Source of the DNA: Rubrivivax sp.
GTDB lineage: Bacteria > Pseudomonadota > Gammaproteobacteria > Burkholderiales > Burkholderiaceae_C
Assembly (NCBI GenBank): GCA_020248915.1
Contig: JADCGP010000006.1
Span: 62,001 to 126,000, forward strand
Length of the DNA stretch: 64,000 nt
Reading direction: 5' to 3'
Below the pieces are notes generated by a model. The model did no database searches. It saw only the letters and a list, made by a program, of their open reading frames with translations, and was not told the origin of the DNA. This document shows, one piece after another, positions 25,808 through 34,681 of the stretch. Made by a program: the position numbers and the translations under genes. Within the stretch, counting starts at the first letter, position 1. Each line of letters starts with the position of its first letter.

Positions 25808-27249
25808 AGGGCCGCGCGCGCACCGCCGCCGGCACGCGGGCGCCGCCGCCGCCGCCAGGGCCGGGGCCGGAGCCGGGGCCGAGCGCCGGCGGCGCGACGC
25901 TGCGCGCGCTGGCGGCCCCGCTGGCGGTAGAACTGCTGCTGGGCATGGCGGTCGGGCTCGCCGGCACGCTGCTCGCTGCGCGCTCGTCCGACGCCTCGGG
26001 GGCCGCGTTCGCGCTGGCGCACCATGTCTTCGGTGCCGTGTTCATCCTGTTCCGCGTCGTCGGTGCCGGTGTCGGCGTCGTGGTCGCGCAGGCGCTCGGC
26101 GCGGGGCGGCGCGAGCGCGCGGATGCGGCCGCGCTCACCGCGCTGGCCGCGGCCACCTGGCTCGGCGCGGCGCTTGCGCTGCTGACGCTGGCGGCGGGCA
26201 CGCCGCTGCTGCGGGCGCTGAACGCACCGCCGTCGGTGCTGCCGCTGGCCGCGCCCTTGCTCGCCGCGCTGGCGCCGGCGATGCTGCTCGACGCCTGGAT
26301 CGCGACCCAGTCGGCGGTGCTGCGCGCGCACCTGGCCGCGCGGCCGGTGCTGGCGGTCACGGCGGCCATGCACCTCGTGCACCTGGGTGCGATGGGACCG
26401 CTGATGCACGGCGTCGGCCCGTGGCCGGGCCTCGGCCTGGCCGGCTTCGCGCTCGCGCTGCTGCTGGCCCGGGCGGTGGCGCTCGCGCTGTACCTGGCGC
26501 TGTGGCGCGAGCGGCTCGGGGTGCGGCCGCGCCTGCGCGACCTGTGGCGGCCGTCGGCCGCCGAACTGCGCCCGATGGCGCACATCGGCCTGCCCGCGGC
26601 GGCCGAGCAGGCCGCCTACCGGATCGCCTTCGTGGCCAGTGTCGCGGTCGCCGGTGCGCTGGGAGCGCAGGCGCTGGCTGCGCACGCCTACGCGCAGCAG
26701 GTGATCATGGTCGTGCTGCTGCCCGGCCTGGCCACCGGGCTGGCGGTCGAGGTGCTGGCCGGCCGCTGCATCGGCGCCGGCAGGCTGCGTGCCGCCGACC
26801 GCCTGGTGCGCCGCGCGCTCGCCCGCGGCCTGGCGCTGAGCCTGGCCGTCGCGCTGGCCGCCGCGCTGTTCGGCCCGGCGCTGCTGGGCGCGTTCAGCAG
26901 CGACCGGGCGATCGTCGCCAGCGCCGCGCTGATGCTGTGGTGGACCGTGCTGCTCGAGCCCGGCCGCACCTTCAACCTGGTGCTCGTCAACGCGCTGCGC
27001 GCGGCCGGCGACGCGCGCTACCCCGTCGCCGTCGGCGCACTGTCGATGGCCCTCGTGCTGGCCGGCGGCAGCTGGCTGCTCGGCTGGGTGCTCGGCCTCG
27101 GGCTGAGCGGGGTGTGGATCGCCTACGTGGCCGACGAGTGGCTGCGCGGGCTGCTGATGTGGCGCCGCTGGCGCCGGCTGGACTGGGTGCCGCACGCGCG
27201 CGCGAGCCGGCGGCGGCTGGCGCGCGGCGCGCCCGCGCGGCAGGCCTGA
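25804..27249 (+). CDS. MATE family efflux transporter
   Basis: A 481-residue polytopic protein with about twelve hydrophobic segments and the duplicated MatE arrangement (two halves beginning near residues 30 and 260). FALAHHVFGAVFILFRVVGAGVGVVVAQALGAGRR and the matching LAAHAYAQQVIMVVLLPGLATGLAVEVLAGRCIGAG are the paired signature regions. The start is TTG at 25804, overlapping the amylase stop (TTGA), so it is the last gene of the malK-E-F-G-amylase operon. MATE proteins export cationic compounds or conjugates by Na+/H+ antiport; the substrate here is unknown. An N-terminal Pro-rich stretch of about 30 residues is unusual. Confidence 0.88.
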   Translation: MKGRARTAAGTRAPPPPPGPGPEPGPSAGGATLRALAAPLAVELLLGMAVGLAGTLLAARSSDASGAAFALAHHVFGAVFILFRVVGAGVGVVVAQALGAGRRERADAAALTALAAATWLGAALALLTLAAGTPLLRALNAPPSVLPLAAPLLAALAPAMLLDAWIATQSAVLRAHLAARPVLAVTAAMHLVHLGAMGPLMHGVGPWPGLGLAGFALALLLARAVALALYLALWRERLGVRPRLRDLWRPSAAELRPMAHIGLPAAAEQAAYRIAFVASVAVAGALGAQALAAHAYAQQVIMVVLLPGLATGLAVEVLAGRCIGAGRLRAADRLVRRALARGLALSLAVALAAALFGPALLGAFSSDRAIVASAALMLWWTVLLEPGRTFNLVLVNALRAAGDARYPVAVGALSMALVLAGGSWLLGWVLGLGLSGVWIAYVADEWLRGLLMWRRWRRLDWVPHARASRRRLARGAPARQA

Positions 27250-27351
27250 ACGGTGGCCGCGCGAGGCCGCGACGAGGCAACGGTCAACGCGGCGGGCAGG
27301 CGTCGGCCAAGGCGGCGAGCAGGCGGCGGCAAGGCCGCGATCGGACCGCGA

Positions 27352-28059
27352 TCAGGCCGCCGCGCGCCGGCAGACGAAGAAGCCGTTGAGCGTCAGCCGC
27401 CCGCAGGCCGGGTCGTCCGACAGGCGCTGCGGGTCGGTGATGTGGCTCGAGTGGAAGCGGCCGCCGTCGTAGAACACGGCCCGGTTGAAGCGGGCCGGCA
27501 CGGTGCCGACGAGCTCGAACCAGTCGTTGCTGCCGGTCAGGTAGGCCGGCGCGGCGCCCATCTCGGCCGTGAACGCCGCGTCGTCCAGCGTGCTCCAGTG
27601 CCGGATGCGCGCGTCGATCTCCGCGACCGGGCGGCGCGGCTCGTAGAAGCCGGTGCCGCCGAGCGCAGGGTCGTCGAACAGGTACAGCGTGCAGGCGGCG
27701 ACGCACTCTGCCGGACCGGTGCCGAAGCGGTCGCGGTGGCACAGCCTCTGCAGCGGCCTCAGCTCGTGGGGCTGCAGTGTCGCCAGCGACAGCCGGCTGT
27801 ACATCGACAGCGTGCGCCGTGCGCCGAGCGCGCTGCGCAGGTGCAGCATGAAGAACTCGGCCAGCGGTCCGTCGACCTCGGGGTCCATCCGCCACTCGAG
27901 CCCCGGGTAGGCGTTGAACGGCGCGGCGGCGAAGTTCGCGCGCCCGGTCACCGCCCGCCTGCGCAGCGCCTCGGGGTCGCGCAGCACGTCGTCGACGACC
28001 CACGCCGAGCGCCCGGGCCCGAAGTCGACGCGCTCGATGCGGGGCGCCTGGGCGAACAT
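27352..28059 (-). CDS. DUF6445-like protein paired with halogenase
   Basis: A 235-residue soluble protein. It has the pattern YSRLSLATLQPHELRPLQRLCHRDRF, CTLYLFDDPALGGTGFYEP and RFNRAVFYDGGRFHSSHI, which recalls 2-oxoglutarate/Fe(II)-oxygenase-like folds with possible His/Asp ligands. I associate it with the DUF6445 family found next to tryptophan-halogenase-like genes in TonB-receptor loci. Function is unknown. It lies 25 bases downstream of the halogenase gene on the same strand and is probably cotranscribed; its 3' end faces the MATE gene. Confidence 0.68.
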   Translation of the reverse strand: MFAQAPRIERVDFGPGRSAWVVDDVLRDPEALRRRAVTGRANFAAAPFNAYPGLEWRMDPEVDGPLAEFFMLHLRSALGARRTLSMYSRLSLATLQPHELRPLQRLCHRDRFGTGPAECVAACTLYLFDDPALGGTGFYEPRRPVAEIDARIRHWSTLDDAAFTAEMGAAPAYLTGSNDWFELVGTVPARFNRAVFYDGGRFHSSHITDPQRLSDDPACGRLTLNGFFVCRRAAA

Positions 28060-28084
28060 CGGGGCCGGCCGGCGGCGCGCCTGC

Positions 28085-29626
28085 TCAGGCCGGCGCCACG
28101 GCCGCCTTCTGCACCGGCAGCGCGGTGCGGCACTGCTCGGCGACGTACTGCTCGTGGGTGGGCATGGCCTCGACGCAGCGCGCGATCGTCTGCCGCACGC
28201 CGGCCAGGAACTCGTCGATCTTCTCGGCCGGCACGGTGTCGACCAGCGGGTGGTAGCCGCGCGGCGCGATGCGCTGGCCGAGCAGCACCTCGACCCAGCT
28301 GATCTCGGAGAACAGTTCCTGGCTGTCGCGGAACACGCGGCCGTTGCTGCGCCACAGCTCGAGCTTGTGCGCCAGCGAGTCGGGGATCGGCATCGTGCGC
28401 ACGTAGTTCCAGAACTCGGTGTCCGTGCGCTCGGTGGCCTTGTAGTGCAGGATGATGAAGTCGCGGATCCGTTCGAACTCGAAGTCGCTCTGGCGGTTGA
28501 ATTCGTCGATGTCGGCCTGGTCGAAGCGGTTGAACGGAAAGAACGTGGTCAGCCGCGCCACCGTGTTCTGGATCAGGTGGATGCTCGTGCTCTCCAGCGG
28601 CTCGAGGAAGCCGCTGGACAGCCCCACCGCGACGACGTTGCGGTTCCACAGCTGCCGCCGCTTGCCGGTGACGAAGCGCAGCATCCGCGGCTCGGCCAGG
28701 CGCGGCGCGTCGAGGTTCTCGACCAACACGTCGGCCGCCTCCTGCTCGCCGATGAAGGAGTTGCAGAAGACGTGGCCGTTGCCCATGCGGTGCTGCAGCG
28801 GGATCCGCCACTGCCAGCCCGCGGCGCGCGCGGTGGCGCGCGTGTACGGCGTCAGCGGGTGGTGGTTCTCGCACGGCACGGCCCACGCGCGGTTGACCGG
28901 CAGCCAGTGGCTCCAGTCCTCGTAGCCGGTGTGCAGCGTCTGCTCGATCAGCAGCCCGCGGAAGCCCGTGCAGTCGGCGAACAGGTCGCCGGGCACGCGC
29001 TGCCCCGATTCCATCGTCACCGACTCGACGAAGCCGTTGTCGGCGCGCGTGGACACCGAGCCGATGCGCCCCTCGATGCGCAGCACGCCGCGCCGCTCGG
29101 CGTAGCGGCGCAGGAAGGCCGCGTACAGGCCGGCGTCGAAGTGGTAGGCGTGCGCGATCTCGGCCAGCGGCGAGCGGCCGAGGTCCTTGCGCGCGCGCAT
29201 GAACTTGCCGCGCCGCGCTGCGGCGATGTTGATCGAGTAGGCCTCGAGGTCGGCCGCGCGCGCCTCGGGGTGGCGGCTGAGCCAGTAGTGGTGGAACTTG
29301 GCCAGGCCGATGTCCGGCCCGAGCGGCCCGAAGCCGTGGATGTAGCTGTCGCCCAGCCGGCCCCAGTTGACGAACTCGATGCCGAGCTTGAAGGTGGCGG
29401 CGGTCTCGCGCATGAACTCGTTCTCGTCGAGCTCGAGCGCCTCGTTGTAGACGTTGATCAGCGGGATCGTCGCCTCGCCCACGCCGACGGTACCGATCTC
29501 CTCGCTCTCGATCAGCGTGATCTGCCACGCCTGGCCGAGCAGCTTGACCAGGGCCGCGGCCGTCATCCAGCCGGCGGTTCCGCCGCCGCAGACGACGATG
29601 CGGCGGATGTGTTGCGATGCTTGCAC
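28085..29626 (-). CDS. Flavin-dependent tryptophan-halogenase family protein
   Basis: A 513-residue FADH2-dependent halogenase-like flavoprotein. The FAD-binding GGGTAGW motif is at residues 14-20, the catalytic lysine equivalent of PrnA Lys79 is Lys80 (TAATFKLGIEF), WxWxIP (WQWRIP) is at 271-276, and the catalytic Glu region reads LEPLESTSIHLI. All halogenase landmarks are therefore present. In this family free tryptophan, indoles or other aromatics are chlorinated or brominated; the substrate here is unknown. Relatives often sit beside TonB-dependent receptors and glycosidases, as here. No flavin reductase partner is adjacent. A CTACA half-site lies at 29663-29667, about 37 bases upstream. 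Confidence 0.88.
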   Translation of the reverse strand: MQASQHIRRIVVCGGGTAGWMTAAALVKLLGQAWQITLIESEEIGTVGVGEATIPLINVYNEALELDENEFMRETAATFKLGIEFVNWGRLGDSYIHGFGPLGPDIGLAKFHHYWLSRHPEARAADLEAYSINIAAARRGKFMRARKDLGRSPLAEIAHAYHFDAGLYAAFLRRYAERRGVLRIEGRIGSVSTRADNGFVESVTMESGQRVPGDLFADCTGFRGLLIEQTLHTGYEDWSHWLPVNRAWAVPCENHHPLTPYTRATARAAGWQWRIPLQHRMGNGHVFCNSFIGEQEAADVLVENLDAPRLAEPRMLRFVTGKRRQLWNRNVVAVGLSSGFLEPLESTSIHLIQNTVARLTTFFPFNRFDQADIDEFNRQSDFEFERIRDFIILHYKATERTDTEFWNYVRTMPIPDSLAHKLELWRSNGRVFRDSQELFSEISWVEVLLGQRIAPRGYHPLVDTVPAEKIDEFLAGVRQTIARCVEAMPTHEQYVAEQCRTALPVQKAAVAPA

Positions 29627-29739
29627 GGACGCTCTCCCGGGAGGCAGGTCGACGGAATTCTGCTACATCGTGGCACCTCGCCGGGTCGCGCTGACAGGAG
29701 GGGCTTTTCCCAGGTGCCGCGGCTTGCGGCCTGCGATCG

Positions 29740-29754
29740 TGTAACTAGACTACG
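29740..29754. promoter_or_regulatory. HexR-like operator before lipoprotein amylase
   Basis: TGTAACTAGACTACG, matching TGTAG-N5-CTACA at 8 of 10 arm positions. It lies 42 bases upstream of the ATG at 29797 and about 110 bases upstream of the divergent halogenase gene. Confidence 0.55.
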
Positions 29755-29796
29755 TGCCTGTCACGCCCTCGCGGGCTGGCCCGGATCGAACCCGAC

Positions 29797-31464
<1,668 letters not shown>

Positions 31465-31604
31465 CGGGGCGCGGCCGGCGTTGGCCGGCGTTGGCCGACC
31501 AGGGCGGCGCGGCACGCTCGCTGGCGTGGCCAGGGCGGCGAGCCAAGCTGCGGCCGGAGAGAGGGACAACTCCGCCCCGGCGGCACCGCCGAACCCGAAG
31601 GAAA

Positions 31605-31634
31605 CCGGCCCCAGGGATCGCTCCCGGGGGCCGG
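31605..31634. terminator. Hairpin between convergent amylase and TonB receptor genes
   Basis: An inverted repeat with 13-position arms (one mismatch) starting CCGGCCCC and ending GGGGCCGG, with a TCGC loop. There is no long U tract; in the minus direction it runs into GGTTTC. Its place between two convergent genes suggests a bidirectional terminator. Confidence 0.6.
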
Positions 31635-31686
31635 CAATGCGCGGTCGGCGCGACCAGCCGGGCCCCAGGCCCGGCCGGCCGGACGA

Positions 31687-34422
31687 TCAGAACTTGAACG
31701 TGGCGCCGAACAGGATCGTGCGGCCGTTCTCGTCGAGCTTCGTATCGCGACCGGTCCCGCTGTCGTACTCGCGATAAGGCTCGTTGTTCGCGTTGTTGAC
31801 CTGCAGCAGCAGGCCCAGCCCCTTCAGCGGCCCGGAGCGGAACTCGTAGCCGATCTGGTAGTCGATGATGGTCTCGCCGCGCGCGTACTTGAACTCGCGG
31901 TCGGCGCCGAAGCCCTCGATCTCGGCGATGAACGCGCCGCGCTTGCGCGAGGCCACCCGGGCCGAGAAGCCGCCCATCTCGTAGTAGGCGGTCAGCTGCG
32001 TCACCGTGCGCGACAGTCCGGGCAGCGGCCGCACGTCGCTGTCGCCGAAGGGCTTGATCTTGCTGTCGGTGCTGCTGTGGCTGGCGATCACGCCGAAGCC
32101 GTTGAGCATCGGGGTCAGCAGGTTCAGCGGCACGTTCACCGCGACCTCCACGCCCTGGATCGAGCCGCCCGTGCCGTTGAGCGGCAGGGTGAACTTGCCG
32201 ATGTTGGAGACCGGCGTGCGGCCCGACAGGTTCGGGAAGCCCGTGAAGTCGAACGGCCCGGTGACCTCGAAGATGTAGCTCTTCAGGTCCTTGTAGAAGC
32301 CCGCCACCGAGACGTAGCCCTTGGTGCCGAAGTACTTCTCGTACGACAGGTCGAGCGCGGTGGCGCGGAACGGATCGAGCTTCGGGTTGCCGCCGCTGCC
32401 GGTCCACTTGAAGTCGGTGCCGACCTCGCTGCGGCTGAAGGCGCGCAGCTGGTCCATCCGGGGGCGCGCCATCTGGCGACCGAGGCCCAGGCGCACGGTC
32501 TGGTCGCCGCTCAGGCCGAACGCCAGGTTCAGTGTCGGCAGCACGTCGTTGTAGGACTTGCCGGCGGTGCGCAGCGTGAACGTGTTCTGGTTGGTGTTGT
32601 CCACCACCGGGGCGGTCGAGCTTTGGTCGGTGTTGACCAGCTGAACACCCAGGTTGCCGCGCACCGGCAGCCCGAACAGCTTGGTGTCGATGTCGCCCTT
32701 GACGAAGATCGTGCGGACGTCCTCGTTGACGGTCCAGCCCTTGTTCAGGATGTCGCCGTTGACGTTCGCGTCGAGCCGGTAGGCCGACGGGAACACCGCG
32801 CCCGGGTCGAAGTTGACGGTGCCGCTGGGCGAGCCCGGGATCGCCAGCGTCGTCGTGCCCGCGGGCAGCGCGACGCCGATGTTCGGGAAGCCCGAGGCGT
32901 CGCGAGCCGCGAGGCGCAGGAAGTTCTCGGCGGCGCCCTTGGTCTTGTCGCGCTGGCTGAAGTTCACGCCGCCGGTGACGCGCGAGAAGATGCCGTCGAG
33001 GTCCTTCTCGACCTGCAGGCGGATCGCCTTGATCTTGTCGTTGGTCGTGATGACCTTGTCGTAGCCGTTCTGGCCCCAGCTCTCGGGGTCGGTCAGGCGC
33101 ACGATCGCCGGGTCGCCGTGGTTGTACTGGAACGCGGTGACCTCGTTGTAGTTGCCGACCGTCACGGTGCCGGGCAGCGGGCGGTTGTTGGCGGTGTCGA
33201 AGACGCCCGCCTCCATCTCGACGATGCGCTCGGTGCTCTTGGCCGACGAGCGCGACAGGTCGATCACGCCGGTCCAGGTGGGCGCGAACTTCCACTTCGT
33301 GTTCCAGCCGATCGACTCGAGCTTGTCGTCGCGCGGCTCCCAGATCGTGCGCGACAGCGGGTTCACGTTGCCCCACACGCCGCTGATCAGCCGGCCGCCC
33401 TGGATCACCGCGTTGTTCAGCGTCGGCGCCTGGTAGCCGCGGTTGGGGTCACCGGCCTTCCAGCTGTCGTTGACCTGCAGCTCGATGCCACGCTTGGTGA
33501 ACGCCTTCTCGAACTCCGAGTAGAAGATGTCGAGCGAGGTGCTGAGGTTCTTGCTCGGCCGCACCTCGATCGCGGCCATCGCGCCGGTGCGCGTCTCCTC
33601 GTTCTTGTCGACGAAGTACTTGAAGCCCTGGTTGAACGTGAAGTTCGCACCGCCGTTGACGCCCGCGAAGCTGGTCGAGTCGGTCTCGCCGTAGGTTTCC
33701 TTGCGCGACTTCTCGGTGTTGGTCTTGAGCTGCGCCACGCCGAGCGCCACGCCGACGGTGCGGTCGGCGAACTGGTCCACGTAGGTCAGGCTGAAGCGGC
33801 TGCCGTCACCCTTGAACGGCGTGCCGCCGCCGTTGCGCTCGCCGCGCGCGTTGACCGAGATCACGCGCTCGCGGAGCGAGAGCGGGCGGATCGTCTCGAT
33901 GTTCAGCGTGCCCGACAGGCCCTGGCCCACCAGGCTCGCGTCCGGCGTCTTGAACACGCTCAGCGCATTGGTGAGCTCCGACGGGTACTGGTCGAACTCG
34001 ACGCTGCGGTTGTTGCCCGTCGAGACCTGCTCGCGGCCGTTGAGCAGCGTGTTGGCGAAGTCGCCCGACAGGCCGCGGATGTTGATCTCGGTGGCGCGGC
34101 CGCCCACGCGCTGCGCGGCCAGGCCGGGCAGGCGCGCGATCGATTCGGCGATGCTGCTGTCGGGGAGCTTGCCGATGTCCTCGGCCGAGATCGCCTCGAC
34201 GATGTTGTCGCTGTTCTTCTTGACGTTGATGGCGCTTTCGATGCCGCGCCGGATGCCGGTGACCGTGACCACGTCGCCGCCAGCGGGGGCTGCGCTCGTC
34301 TGCGCGCCGGCGGTTCCGGGCACAGCCGACAAGGCAGCGGCCATCAGCGCGGCGGCCGCTGCCACCGGGGTGGCCTGCAGAGGCGCGCGCAGCGCCCGGC
34401 GCCGGGTGTTCGCATACTTCAT
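31687..34422 (-). CDS. TonB-dependent receptor (probable maltodextrin importer)
   Basis: A 911-residue outer-membrane receptor. A signal peptide (cleavage near TAGAQ, about residue 39) is followed by a TonB-box-like DVVTVTGIRRGI, a plug domain (EDIGKLPDSSIAESIARLPG; INIRGLSGDFANTLLNGRE) and a beta barrel ending in the outer-membrane signature ILFGATFKF with terminal Phe. The plug resembles the oligosaccharide-type receptors of Caulobacter and Xanthomonas sugar loci. With amylases on both sides and a maltose ABC transporter in the locus, maltodextrin uptake is the likely role; this is inference from context. ATG 34422 has a GAGGAGA ribosome site; an upstream frame start would cross the leader. 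Confidence 0.9.
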   Translation of the reverse strand: MKYANTRRRALRAPLQATPVAAAAALMAAALSAVPGTAGAQTSAAPAGGDVVTVTGIRRGIESAINVKKNSDNIVEAISAEDIGKLPDSSIAESIARLPGLAAQRVGGRATEINIRGLSGDFANTLLNGREQVSTGNNRSVEFDQYPSELTNALSVFKTPDASLVGQGLSGTLNIETIRPLSLRERVISVNARGERNGGGTPFKGDGSRFSLTYVDQFADRTVGVALGVAQLKTNTEKSRKETYGETDSTSFAGVNGGANFTFNQGFKYFVDKNEETRTGAMAAIEVRPSKNLSTSLDIFYSEFEKAFTKRGIELQVNDSWKAGDPNRGYQAPTLNNAVIQGGRLISGVWGNVNPLSRTIWEPRDDKLESIGWNTKWKFAPTWTGVIDLSRSSAKSTERIVEMEAGVFDTANNRPLPGTVTVGNYNEVTAFQYNHGDPAIVRLTDPESWGQNGYDKVITTNDKIKAIRLQVEKDLDGIFSRVTGGVNFSQRDKTKGAAENFLRLAARDASGFPNIGVALPAGTTTLAIPGSPSGTVNFDPGAVFPSAYRLDANVNGDILNKGWTVNEDVRTIFVKGDIDTKLFGLPVRGNLGVQLVNTDQSSTAPVVDNTNQNTFTLRTAGKSYNDVLPTLNLAFGLSGDQTVRLGLGRQMARPRMDQLRAFSRSEVGTDFKWTGSGGNPKLDPFRATALDLSYEKYFGTKGYVSVAGFYKDLKSYIFEVTGPFDFTGFPNLSGRTPVSNIGKFTLPLNGTGGSIQGVEVAVNVPLNLLTPMLNGFGVIASHSSTDSKIKPFGDSDVRPLPGLSRTVTQLTAYYEMGGFSARVASRKRGAFIAEIEGFGADREFKYARGETIIDYQIGYEFRSGPLKGLGLLLQVNNANNEPYREYDSGTGRDTKLDENGRTILFGATFKF

Positions 34423-34480
34423 CGCGTTGTCTCCTCGATCTCGCGGGGGTTCGACTACAGCCCATTCCGGGCCCAAGGTT

Positions 34481-34495
34481 TGTACCAAAACTAGA
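34481..34495. promoter_or_regulatory. HexR-like operator before TonB receptor
   Basis: TGTACCAAAACTAGA matches TGTAG-N5-CTACA at 8 of 10 arm positions and lies 59 bases upstream of the receptor ATG (34422). The core CAAAACTA is identical to that of the site at 39037. Confidence 0.52.
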
Positions 34496-34612
34496 TCATT
34501 GGAACCCCTGCGAAAACCCTAGAATTCCTGCGTGCGAGGCGCTGCCGTGGCGCCTTTGCCACGGCAGTAAGGCATGGAGACAGGGCTGTCCGACACCGGC
34601 GGGGTGCAGATT

Positions 34613-34627
34613 GGTAGCCAAACTACA
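34613..34627. promoter_or_regulatory. HexR-like operator before GH13 gene
   Basis: GGTAGCCAAACTACA matches the palindrome at 9 of 10 arm positions and lies 54 bases upstream of the ATG at 34682. Its position argues that the earlier in-frame ATG at 34574 is not the real start. Confidence 0.6.
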
Positions 34628-34681
34628 CTGTCGCTTTTCGACCCGACGCGGGGTCCGCCTCTTCGCGAGCGCAGCCGGCCC

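Noticed and set aside
34574-34681. Upstream in-frame ATG for the GH13 gene at 34682
   Set aside because: It would add 36 residues before the signal peptide and cover a palindromic operator.
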